Positions 32,221 to 45,900 of a stretch of DNA of 64,000 bases are shown one piece after another. Positions within the stretch are counted from its first letter, which is position 1, and each line of letters begins with the position of its first letter. This DNA comes from Tubiluchus corallicola (Eukaryota; Priapulida; Priapulimorpha; Priapulimorphida; Tubiluchidae): NCBI GenBank assembly GCA_030141605.1, contig JAQGDQ010000692.1, positions 1 to 64,000 on the forward strand. The letters run 5' to 3'. The notes below the pieces were generated by a model that saw nothing but the letters and a program-made list of their open reading frames with translations, had not been told where the DNA came from and did not search any database. The translations under genes were made by a program, and so were the position numbers.

Positions 32221-32526
32221 ACTACAATGTACATGCAGATAACTTCGACTAACATCCTAGAAAATCCAAATAATTAGAAACGCTTGATGGCTGACTTATG
32301 GACGATTTTGTTATGCGAGCACACACATGAAGTTTCATAGGATTGAATACTTTTGTCTATTTTACAAATGCGTGCCTTGTTGTTTGCTTCATCAAATGCT
32401 CTTCACACCTGCTATATCTTTTCTGGATGATCTTTTACTGCAAGCGATTTTTGGCAATTTCACACCAATGTTCGCAAAAACTGAATAACAGAAAAGCATA
32501 GTAAACTCAGCTTGGACAACAACACG

Positions 32527-35500
32527 TCATGAATTAACAGAACTGATGACTGTCCTCACATCTTTCCACAAAGTGAAATTTTCCTTTGAGCAAAGACGAT
32601 CTAATGTTTCTTTGGTTTCTCCAGAAATGGAAGTGGCTTCGTTGACAGTAAGTGATTCAACATGTTTACACAACATCTTGAACGTACAAGCATCACTAAA
32701 TGTTGCCTTGTCCAGTTGCTTAAGCCTAACCAAAAAAAAGAAGGAATATCAATAAGCCTTTCCACAGTTCCAGGGATTGCTGATGATCATGAAAAGGTCA
32801 AAGGTTAAGTGTACCAGACAACGCCTTTGTGTACACTTGACAACACCTCGCAGCCCAAGCTGTTGTAACAGTAACAGTTTTAGCAGCCAGCTAGAACCTT
32901 AACCTAGTTCATTGTTTCTTGTTCAAAAGCAAGATCCTGCTAGTAAATCACTTTATACACAGACTAAAGCATAATTAAGTAAAGTCCACATAAAACAACT
33001 GAGGTTATTGAACTGATGAGGGACACAGCTTTGCTTTATCCACATGACACATGACGGTTGTAGTTAAGACGCATTGCTGTGGTACACTTAACCTTTGATC
33101 TATAGCAACTGCACGTGCGCACAACGAAACTGTGAAAAAACAACTTCAGATTTACACATCAATCAAAAGTTAGCGAAGCATTATAGTTTTGAGTTTAGTA
33201 ATTTACAGAAAAATATAATTATTGTTACTAAAATTTTGTTGAAAACTGAAAATACCGAGTCTCTCGTTTGTAGAGTTTTCATTTTTTTAACTGTATGTTA
33301 TTGTCACAGTGTTTGAGCAGGTAAATATTATCAGCTATAGTAACTATGCAAAATTTGAGTGCACCAATTAAGGCTCATCCACTAGCAACTTGCTATAGCA
33401 AATTACAATCAATATGATGGATGGTGCTGCCATCTACTGTCAGAATGACTAGTTACATAACGAATGCAGAACAACAGGCTCATCCACTAGCAACCTGCTA
33501 TAACAAATTACAATCAATATGATGTATGGTGCTGCCATCTACTATCAGAATGACTAGTTACATAACGAATGCAGAACAACAAGTGTAAAAGGCCCACGAA
33601 AGTAAAAATCATGCAATCCATTTGTTTCCAAAGTGATTTATGAAAAATTCTACAAGCAGTTAGTCTTACAGACACTCCCAAAAACAGACGACCATATAAC
33701 TCAATTGGAAAGAAGTCAAAAGTTTTTATAGTTTCATCATGAATTGTGTGCATGCTCTGCAAATGTCCATAAGTCGGCAATTAAGCTTTTCTAGTTATTC
33801 GCATATCCTGAATCTCCATTTCATGAGGGTCATTTTGATACCAAGCTCATCACTCTATGTTATTTCTAAGCTGAGATAATCAATGTTGAAGTTGAGGTGC
33901 ACGCTACGTAAGGGCATTGAAAAACATAATCTCCAGAAAATCGCTGCAAAAGTTAGCCATTGTTTTTCGTCGCGTTCCTACAAAACACTTAGCAACCGTA
34001 AAAATGTTGGTTGCCACGGGCTTTGCAAGAACACGTGTTTAAATCCAGGAGATGGCTCTTCCTGACGAAGGTCTGGGCTTCGCAACAGAAAAAAATCCGA
34101 AGCAAAATGACTGCTTCTACGAGCTGCTATCAGAGTTTGAAATTAGGAGTTTCTTTACAATTGCAGTACCAGTTTCTAGTCAGAAAACTGGGGTACGGAG
34201 TTATAAAATTAGATTTTTGTATTTATTGAACATTTTCTTGATAATTTGATGCTACAATATAAAAGTTCAATAGCATTTGTTTTTATAAAAAAAACAACAA
34301 CAAAAAATTGACATTAGACCAAATTTTTTGTGCATTCTGCAATGTTAGAAAATTTTCTATTAAATACAATGGCCCTTACATATGGAATTCAATTGCTCCA
34401 GCTATTAAAAATGCCAACTCGCTTTCCATATTTAAAAAAAATATAAATTAAACTTACTTGAAACATATAACTGATGACTCAATCATGATTTGTTGTTTTT
34501 CATTTTCAAAAACTTGTATAGTATAATAATATTTTTATTACTTCCCACCCGTATTTACATTTGTATATATTGTAATATTGTATCTGTATATATTATAATT
34601 TTTTTCGTAACTAATTCTAGTGGCCTACCATACGCTAGCTTCTTAGGTCTCTAGCGCAATATTCATGAATTGTATCATATTTTTGTATTAACAAAACCTG
34701 ATTATCGTGCACATGTAATGTATATGTATATGTATATGTTTATTGCGAAATAAATCTATTAAAAAAAAGAAGCATCATGGCGTAATTTTAACTGTTCCGA
34801 CTTGTGGATGGTTCTGATTTGCAAACACACAATTATAGAAATAATCCGTAATTATGTACAACTTTCTTGTGCTGATGATTTGAAAACATCATTCTTGAAT
34901 TGAGTAAAGTTTTTTGAGAGTAAACCAATGTCCTCACCGCCACGTCATCTGAGGTGTGCTATAATCAGGGTACATACAATCAGCCATTTCCACTAAAGTT
35001 TTCATATACAAAACATAAAACTCGTGCCACTTAGAAGCCACCGTAGCCAAAGTCTCAAGCGGAACACACCAGAGCCATCTAGAGGAAAAAGGAAATATAA
35101 TTGTACACACATCTCACTTTTTATGGCAAGCAAAAATTTCTGTGCAATTATTAGATGAGTCACGTCATCAGCGATAGCATCAAGAATAGTAGGTAAAATT
35201 AGTGGGGGTGCTCCTTCAGAAAATATTTAGACCTCTTTTTCAATATTGTGTGAAACGAAACAAGACATATGTAATTTTAATGTTGCAAGTTGCAATTGTA
35301 GTTTTAAATGGTGGGAATTATGGAAGTTTATACATAAATTTGATAAAATCCTAAACAAAAAAATATTTTTTGCTTACTAATAGCCAGTTCAAGCTTGATC
35401 CATTCACGGTAAGCATGTGAGAACTGACAACAAACTGTGCAAAGGACAGTACTTTCTCTACCTGGGCTCAGACATGCCATGCGCACAACAGTCAAACACC

Positions 35501-38500
35501 GCATCGCTTTTAAAAGATAATCAGTAATGAGTAATCAGTAACGGATTACACTTACTAAAAGTAATCAGTATGAGTAATCAGTAACAGAGTAATGCTTACA
35601 ATTACTAAAAGTAATCAGTAACTGATTACACTTACTAGAAGTAATTGGTATGAGTAATCAGTAATGGATTACACTTACTAAAAGTAATCAGTATGAGTAA
35701 TCAGTAACGGAGTAACGGTTACCCTTACTAAAAGTAATCAGTAATGAGTAATCTGTAACTGATTACTCTTACTAAAAGTAATCAATAATGAGCAATCAGT
35801 GACGGATTACCCTTACTAAAAGTAATCAGTAATGAGTAATCAGTGACGGATTACTCTTACTAAAAGTAATCAGTAATGAGTAATCAGTAACAGAGTAACG
35901 GTTACCCATACTAAAAGTAATCAGTAACGGATTACACTTACTAAAGGTAATGAGTAATCAGTGACGGATTACACTTACTAAAAGCAATCAGTATGAGTAA
36001 TCAGTAACGGAGTAACGGTTACCCTTACTAAAAGTAATCAGTAACGGATTACACTTACTAAAAGTAATGAGTAATCAGTGACGGATTACACTTACTAAAA
36101 GCAATCAGTATGAGTAATCAGTAACGGAGTAACGGTTACCCTTACTAAAAGTAATCAGTAACGGATTACACTTACTAAAAGTAATGAGTAATCAGTGACG
36201 GATTACACTTACTAAAAGCAATCAGTATGAGTAATCAGTAACGGAGTAACGGTTACCCTTACTAAAAGTAATCAGTAACGGATTACACTTACTAAAAGTA
36301 ATGAGTAATCAGTAACGGATTACACTTACTAAAAGCAATCAGTATGAGTAATCAGTAACGGAGTAACGGTTACCCTTACTAAAAGTAATCAGCAATGAGT
36401 TATCACGACAAATTACTTTACAAAAGTAACGAACCCATCACTGTTAAAGAATAAAGCCTTTACCTGTAAGATTTTGAGCTGCAGTAATCCAGTAACCAAG
36501 TCTTGAGAAAAGTTTCTTTTGAAAGTTTAACATTATCAGTATCAGTGGTATCCATAATGAGATGCAAGACGTTAAAAATAACTTCCTGAAAAGAGTAGAT
36601 ATAAGAATAGTTTTAATAATTTAAGAACGAAAAATAAAATCAAAATGTTAAATGCAAAAATATTGCAAGATTGTATGAAAATGGACAATAGACTTCCTAG
36701 CATTTATTGAACTATGGTGCAATTTATGGCAACTAATCATTAAAGGACAAGAAAGCCATTTATTTACATGAAGCAAAAAAAAATTATTTGAAATTTCGCA
36801 TTACCTACAGATTGTCTTATTGCATACAGGGTTTGCAGTAGTAGAATTCTGTATAAAACTTTAAAATAAAAAAAACAACCATTAGGCACAGCCAATTTGA
36901 TGGCAAGTTGTTTGAAACAAGTTTAGATAAAATTGCGCGAAGTTTGAAAAAATAATCAGAGCTTCCGTAACGCACACGTTACTAACAACGTAAAAGTTTA
37001 AATTACTTTACGTTGTCAATAAGATTAATAATATGTTTTTGGTGAGTCGGTCACACACACTGGAAAGACGAGTCATTGACGTTTTACCAGTCGGTGCGAA
37101 CGTTTTAAATTACTAAGAATTTTCTTTTCTCTTATATAAGTCTTTCAAACGGATAAGTGTAAACCTAAGTAATATAACTTCGTATAGAAAACTTTTTGGA
37201 GTATGCTTCGGTACTCCCTTATCGTCCCTTTAGGAATGAAATATACTAGAAACAAGCATGTTAAAAATACAGAAATATCCTAAAATGTATGAAAACGGAT
37301 ATCAGAATTCTTACCATTTAGTGAACTAGGGTAATTTATGGCGTGCAATAATTAACAATCATAATCATCCACATTGTACAATAATTAACAATCATAATCA
37401 TCCACATTGTACAATAATTAACAATCATAATCATCCACATTGTACAATAATTAACAATCATAATCATCCACATTGTACAATAATTAACAATCATAATCAT
37501 CCACATTGTACAATAATTAACAATCATAATCATCCACATCAATAATTAACAATCATAATCATCCACATTGTACAATAATTAACAATCATGATCATCCACA
37601 TTGTACAATAATTAACAATCATAATCATCCACATTGTACAATAATTAACAATCATAATCATCCACATTGTACAATAATTAACAATCATAATCATCCACAT
37701 TGTACAATAATTAACAATCATAATCATCCACATTGTACAATAATTAACAATCATAATCATCAACATTGTACAATAATTAACAATCATAATCATCCACATT
37801 GTACAATAATTAACAATCATAATCATCAACATTGTACAATAATTAACAATCATAATCATCCACATTGTACAATAATTAACAATCATAATCATCCACATTG
37901 TACAAAAACAATCTCACAAAAATTGAGATATTGTCTTAAAAATGCTGTTAATGTAAGTAAAAGTTTCTTACTAGTCCCCGGGTTTCATTTGCAATGCGCT
38001 CAAGTTTATTCATCAAATATATACGCACCCTGAAAAAAGTATTTAATGAAAATAAGTATTACGGCATTGGCAACATAGTTTATGTAACCTACATTTCATA
38101 CTACGTTGAGATGCATTCATACTATCACTGCTTTCTCTTATAATACTAGATTTTTGCATGAAAATTGTTCATTGTAAATTTTTTAAGAAGTCTGCGAAGA
38201 CAAATCAATTACTATTATTATTGTTAATTCTTTATTAAATGTGGATAACAACAAAATAAACAAATTTAAAATTGTTTCCAAAGTGATACACAAAATAAAA
38301 TAAAGGCAAATAACATTACAGAAACTTTGTACACTGGAAGCTTTAAAACCACAAAAACACAAAATCCAAAGCTTTAGAAATTACACAGTTAAAAAAACAA
38401 TTATAAATACCGAGTCATAAAATCTGTTTTAGAAATTACACAGTTAAAAAAACAATTAAAAATACCGAGTCATAAAATCTGTTTTAGAAATTACACAGTT

Positions 38501-39878
38501 AAAAAAACAATTATAAATACCGAGTCATAAAATCTGTTTAAGAAATTACACAGTTTAAAAACAATTTAAAATACCGAGTCATAAAATCTGTTTTAGAAAT
38601 TACACAGTTTAAAAAAACAATTAAAAATACTGAGTCATAAAATCTGTTTTAGAAATGACACAGTTCAAAAAAACAATTAAAAATACCAAGTCATAAAATC
38701 TGTTTTAGAAATGACACAGTTAAAAAAACAATTAAAAATACCGAGTCATAAAATCTGTTTTAGAAATTACACAGTTTAAAAAAACAATTAAAAATACCGA
38801 GTCATAAAATCTGTTTTAGAAATTACACAGTTCAAAAAAACAATTAAAAATGCCGAGTCATAAAATCTGTTTTAGAAATTACACAGTTTAAAAAAATAAT
38901 TAAAAATATCGTGTCATAAAATCTGTTTAAGAGATTACACAGTTAAAAAAACAATTAAAAATACTGAGTCATAAAATCTGTTTAAGAAATTACACAGTTC
39001 AAAAAAACAATTAAAAATACCGAGTCATAAAATCTGTTTAAGAAATTACACAGTTTAAAAAAGCAATTTAAAATACCAAGTCATAAAATCTGTTTTAGAA
39101 ATCACACAATTTAAAAAACAATTAAAAATACCGAGTCATAAAATTTGTTTTAGAAATAACACAGTTTAAAAAAGCAATTAAAAATACAGAGCCATAAAAT
39201 CTGTTTAAGAAATGACACAGTTTAAAAAAACAATTAAAAATACTGAGTCATAAAAAGCACTCACTGGCAGGGACTACTTGCAGTGGAATGATATGTGGCA
39301 TGCCCAGACCGCCGTCCCGTTATCAAGGAAAACTGAACGGCACAGATAAACTATAATCAGATTTGCAGACAGAAATACCCATTCTAGGCAACCACCCAGC
39401 CATTTAGCAGGTTCGACACTACCTAGCTTTGTTTTTTCAGTGCATGCCATAACCACTCAGCTATTTAGCACATCTGAGCAAATTTTGCATATCATGTAAA
39501 ACAAAACACCCAATTAGCAACTGGTTTTAACTAAAAGTACGCACCTCTCGGTCGTGATGAACTCGAGCAAGTTCTCAATATGTTTGTCCAATAATCGAGC
39601 TTGAGCCTTCATTGCTGATGCCAGCATAGTCGCTTGCAACAATTCATTTCCCGATTCACTGAGCTGGTCGAGTACTTTATGAAGATCACTTGTTGGCTGG
39701 TTGGCAGTCTGGATTAATTCCTACAGTAGAAAACCACATAGACCAAATTACCTGTACTTCCCTTTCATTTAAACTTCTGCTCCCTGTTTGCTTTATGCGA
39801 ACATACTGCCTCCTCTCTCTCTCTCTCTCTCTCTCTCCCTCTCACTTGCTTTCTCTCTCTCTCTCCTTCACTCTCTCT

Positions 39879-39955
<77 letters not shown>

Positions 39956-42900
39956 CTTTCTCTCTCTCTCTCTCTCTCTCTTTCGTATTTAATTTTTATT
40001 TTTCTATTTCATTTGGGGCCACCAAATTCACTTCGCCTAGGGCCTCCAATTACCTAAGGCCGGCCCGGCATTCAAATATATATAGAAACTGTCGATAATA
40101 AAGTCGATAAGCACTTTTGTATGGCCAATGAGCTTTTGCTAGTTTTATGTCATCTTAGTTCGCGTTTAAGCACTACAAAATACGTAGAAACAAGGTACCT
40201 ATTTGTTTGTAAGCAGGTACGTTTGTGATGCGTTAATACGCTAGCATAGCAATTTTGCTTTGAATCTGTTACCCGCTCCCCCATGCAATAAATCTGATTA
40301 TAAAAGAATTTCAAGAAGCTAAACATTTAATCACTTGTCTAGAGGTATGCTTTGAGTATATTTAGGCATTACTTCGATTCTAAAATTCATTAAAACCCTT
40401 TGCAGTGCATATTTATCAGATGATTCATACTGCTGAACCAGTAATACCACACCCATCGGTTAACAGATTCAGTCCGTTAATTTGGTCAAAACACTTCAGT
40501 CCTAAAGTTAGTCTATTAAACGGCACCTACTGTACTAGCAAAACTCCAACAATAGCAAATTTATTAGTTTTGTTAGACACTGGCTATTCAAATAAAACGT
40601 CCCTCATAACAAATCAAACCTCTGCAACAGAATTAAGAACAATGTTTAAAATCCCAATTTTGCAAGCACATAAAGACTTCTACACAATCTTGTTTTTATA
40701 TAAATACATCAACAATATTAACACGCCCTTCATCAAAAATAAGCTTCCACTCCTCTTGGAGCCAACATTAAATCCAAGAACACACAATATTAAACAAATA
40801 CGCACTAATAACAAATACGGCAACAATTCTATCACTAAACAAGGAGTTCAACTTTGGAATACCCTGCCATCAAATTTAAAACAAATCAAGTCTTTCGACG
40901 AATTCAAATCAAAATTAAAAACACATACATTAAATCGTTTTGAAAACCCAACATACGTAAACGATAATATATATTCATCCACAAATTTCATTTACCCGCG
41001 TCCATTTTAAATTATATGTATATATTGTATATAGTCTATTATAATTTCCGTGTAATATTATAATGTATATTTTGTTTTAAATTTTTGGCACAGTAGTTTT
41101 TAGTTTGCACTGGACGCATTTGCCTTTAACAGTTGTGTGAATTTTATTCTCATGCTGCGATGTTCTTTTATGCTTTTATAGTTGTGAATATCGATTTTTT
41201 ATGGCAAATAAAGATTATTATATATATAAATGAGACATTCTTCCAAATACCTGAGCATTTTCAATCTTCACTTCATATCCTCGTCGTAGCACCAAATCAA
41301 GAAGCTTAGCATGATCCAGATGAGGATTCCGAAGCAGTGCCTGAAAAGGGCAAGTAAAGAATGAGCGAATTAAAAAACTTGGAATTTTGAGATAAAAGAA
41401 AAACTTTAGCCTTCGTGATTACATTAAGAATTCATAACAAAATTCAATGTTATATGCATTATATGAAAAGAAATATTTCAAAAGCATTGAGAGTAACACA
41501 ATTTGATAATGGTAATCACCTGCATTCTTTTTCCACAGTAATCTTAATAAAACGTGACTATGCTCAACAGGTTACTGAACACTTTATAATCATGATCACA
41601 GTTTTTCTTAGTTCTCGCTCCATTTCATCTTTCATTCACTACTACCCCAACTTTTATGTATATATTATCATTATTTCAATTATTAATCACTTCTTTAAGA
41701 TTTCCACGTACAGTTTGGCCTGTCAAGCTATACTTTTAGGCTCAAACTATAGGCATCAAAATTATTCTGTAATGTAATTTGCACATGTATATGCTGCATA
41801 AGAATCTCTTTTGTAATTTCTGGATAATATTTCATTTACATTTATATTTATTCAGTGAAATTATCTGTATTTTTATTACAACTGTTAGATGCAGAGTGGA
41901 AATGAATAAACTTATAACTTCAGTTTTGACCTTTGCATTACAAATACAGAATAGCAAATTATTTTTCATGCCGAATTTCAAATGATTAAAATTTACCCTA
42001 CGTATCGGAACCTTAAACAAAACATAACAGAAAATGATGACGATGATGACTATCATGTCTGTAAACACTTAACATACAAAAAAACCTGCTTGTGTAGTTA
42101 TTACCAGAGTTTGATGGAGTAAAGTTTGATGTCATCTAAACATGAGTCAGTTTTTACACTGACAGTTTTTGTTTGTCAGTTTTAGTATGACAGTTTAAAA
42201 ACTGATGGTGTAAAAGGTACAGAAATGCATACTGGGGTTTGAATCCCGACTTTATAGTTTTCATAAAATAAACTGTTAAGCTAATTGTTGTCTAAGCTGA
42301 TAGGTTTATTCACTTACAACAGTCACTACCTGTTGAATTTTCACAATTTCACAGTTCAAGCAAGGAATCATAACTATTCAAGTGCTATACAAACTACCAT
42401 GTTTACTAAAAGTTTTCAAAAATGAAAAAAACATGCTCCCTCCACTATAGGTTTAAACTTTTAAAAGATTACTATAGCATACTGCATTAATACCAAAATG
42501 CTATTATATCTATCCATTGCTGGATATCGTAAATTGCCCCACAATAGCAAGGTATCTTAACTATCAATAATGTGATTTTTCATCAAATTAAAAAATATTT
42601 CAAAGCTGTACCTGTTGCAGCAGATCCACAGACCTTCCAAGGAGCTCCAAATCAATTTTTTCCGTACCAATTGCAACTGGCACTTTTGCAAGGGCTCTTA
42701 CCTGCCTGTCCAAATCTTGATAGTAAGAACGGTGCTTTGCTTGCTTATAAATCTGAGGAAAATAATTTTACAATGTGCCAGGTGACTATGACAGTAAACA
42801 GAAGCATGGATTGAAAGAAGCCAATAAAGTTACCAAGAAATTTAACTCCTTCAGGACAATAATCATTTGCTGCATTTTGCATGCGTTCATGAAAAACTGC

Positions 42901-45900
42901 TCTCACTAAGTAGCGATTACATTACATTTGATCATTTTTGTAGGTTTCTACTCCTCACATAGATTTTCATGCAAAATTATAGGGTGTATAAGAAATGCAT
43001 TTACTTATTTTATACAAATTAAAATCGATTTTTGATAGAAAAATTGAAAAAAGCTTCCACTAACTGCAGCGTTTGCACTGTAACAATGTACAGTATCGCT
43101 CATGTGAAATCTGCTAATGAAGAAAATTGCAACTATCCAGACACAACACTCTGATAAACTTTGGCCTCAACTCTTCACTATTTTTAAGGAGAAATTCCTG
43201 ATAAAAGGTAACACCACCTTAATTTGTTCTTGACTGATCGTTTGATTTTTCCTGGAACTCTGTTCAGCAAACAGCTCTCTTGGGCTGTAGTAACAATGTA
43301 GTGTGTACGATCTTGCAAGTGTAAGCCAGACTAAGCTTTTCAATAGGCTAGGTTAAAGTGCCTGAAGAGGGCGTGTTTTACTCAGTTTTATCGAATTAAA
43401 TTACTTATAACTGTTTAAACAAATGGCATGATTGGATAGCCAAGATTCTTGTGAACAGAACAATACCTAATTTGTAATCATTTTGTTATATCTGTGCTCA
43501 TACAGTAACAGAAAAGTCATAGGTCTTATAAGACCTATTTTCAATGATACGTTCTTACCCAATTTTATCTAATTAAATTACTTATAAATGTTTAAACAAA
43601 TGGCATGATTGGATACCAAGATTCTCGTGAACAGAACAATACCTAATTTGTAATCATTTAGTTATGTCTGTGCTCATACAGTAACAGAGAAATCAAAGGT
43701 CTTATAAGACCTATTTTCAATGATACGTTCTTACTCAATTTTATCGAATTAAATTACTTATCAATGTTTAAACAAATGGCATGATTGGATACCAAGATTC
43801 TCGTGAACAGAACAATACCTAATTTGTAATCATTTAGTCATGTCTGTACTCATACAGTAACAGAAAAGTCATAGGTCTTATAAGACCTATTTTCAATGAT
43901 GCGTTCCTGAAGGAGTTAAGAAAATTTGAGGTGCCGCACAATGCTTAATTTTAATTTAGCAAATCAGTAGATGACTTCACCATTAACTATACAGATGCAA
44001 ACATGATTATATTAATAGGTCGTAGTTGCCTAACTGAAGTTCAGCAATAATATTAACAAATAGCTCTGCCAATTTTACTCTTGTATTGTGCATAATTTTA
44101 TCACAGAAATCAGTTACAGACATGGCATACAGTTATGAGACTGAACTTTGTAAAATCACAATGTGGTAGATCAATAATTTTTGCAAACATACATGAGCAG
44201 ATTTTTAAAATACTATTACTAATCTTATGTCACCTAAATTAGTGACAGACAGCACATCAAATATACAAAACATTATCTAGCAATCAAGTCCAACTTTCAA
44301 AAATCAGAAAAGTTTGTGCCAATCACTTATATTGATCGAGCCACCAAATCTGGCACATAACAGATAAAAAATCAGTGAGCATCATTTAAATTTTGTAACG
44401 TAAGTCTGCTAGCTTTGGTACTTCCAAGTTTGTGAAACAAAATGTGCATCATTCAGTTCTGCTTTTGATCTTGATAGCCCTGATGACAGAGATTAGCAAG
44501 TACACAAACAACACGGTGCCTGTTGCAATGTACGTCCATATCACAGTGTTCTCTTCGGGCATGAAACATTTGCTGACAACAACGTTACGAGGCGTGAACC
44601 TCACTAGCAGGTAAGCAGGATTGTTGCGATTTCTCCAGCTAAACGAGGGAACTGTCCATTCGGGAGTTCCGTCTGGATGAATCACGTAACATCCATGGTG
44701 GGTGTGTCCCGTAAAAATGGCTCGAGGCTTCAACAAAGAAAAAATTTTTTCCGTTGCTTCTTTCGACAGGCATTCCCACTTTTCTCGAAAGTTTTCAGAT
44801 TTTTCTTCCACCGATGCAGCATCTGGGCCAGTGCAGACTTCGTCGGAAGGTCGATACATGGGAAAATGCTGCATAACAACGGGATTCGAGTAGGAAGCAT
44901 TTAGCATGCCAGTGCACAGGGATTCTCCATTTTTGGCACAGTTTAGCACCTTTGACAATGATTCCAATAATTTCACAGCTTCAGAACACATGTCGCATTT
45001 GTCTCCCTCCATTGCCATACTATTTATCAGCACGAATACATTTTCTTTGATGGTAACATATTTAACAGACGGAGTGGCAAAAGTTTTCTTAAACCGTTTA
45101 TACAACTGACTATTGACAGCATAATAATGAAAGCCAATATCATGATTGCCCATCACAACATAGAGTGGTACTTCCTTGGGCAGATAAAACATGCTGTAGA
45201 ACCGGTCTACAGTTTTCTGAAACTCCTGCGCACTCGCCCACTGCCCTTCGTCGAAGAGATCGCCCAGGACAAAAACTACCTCCGGCCGATGAAGCACAAC
45301 TGCCGTTTGGAAGGATCGCCACATTTGCCACTCACGGCGTAACTTGTCCCACCAATGTCCACGTCGTGAGCCAAGAAGATGCGGATCGGCAAGAATTAGA
45401 CCATCAAGAGATGAGACATTTGTTTCAATCAAGGGCCATGAACACTGGATCAAAACGAGGTAATAGATGAACCACTCATTGCACAGAAAGACAGCAAACG
45501 CTCCAAAAGTTAGACGAAATACAAGTTTCTTTACGTATGTTTTTTGGAGACGCATTTTGAGAACTGTCACTCTCCAAAATAATCTTTGCCCGATTAAATT
45601 TTAAACTTTGCAGCAATAAGAAGTCATCTTGGCCTATCATCAGGTGTTATGATACATTTCCTGCAGAGAAATTAGTGTTACTATACTTCAGTTTTGCGCT
45701 CTTTATTCTCTCGGTAAATATTAAATATTCATCTAACCTTCAATAACAATTCTCAATACAGGGTTTATGTCCAAATTATTCTGATTAATTCCACTTCTAT
45801 TAATTTTCAGGTAACATGCCTAAGCTTAATTTTGCACATAAATTGTTTTAAGGAGATAAAATTAAAGTGTAAATTGTACATACAATTACTATAAGATATA

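Larger units (their letters stand above)
28609..32526. other. Convergent intergenic region between PDIA3 and FANCF
   Basis: No gene recognised. It holds a duplicated 165-bp segment flanking hAT-like sequence (28757-30050), a dispersed repeat (30830-31390) and a 63-bp tandem array (31590-32220). The stretches 30060-30830 and 31400-31580 show nothing identifiable. Confidence 0.6.

Noticed and set aside
37336-37898. Repetitive hydrophobic frames (MWMIMIVNYCT repeats)
   Set aside because: Translation of a 33-bp intronic minisatellite, not a membrane protein.
35515-39257. CRISPR-like regularly spaced repeats
   Set aside because: The repeats are head-to-tail without unique spacers and the genome is eukaryotic.
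39690-40057. Ser/Leu-rich frames
   Set aside because: CT microsatellite.
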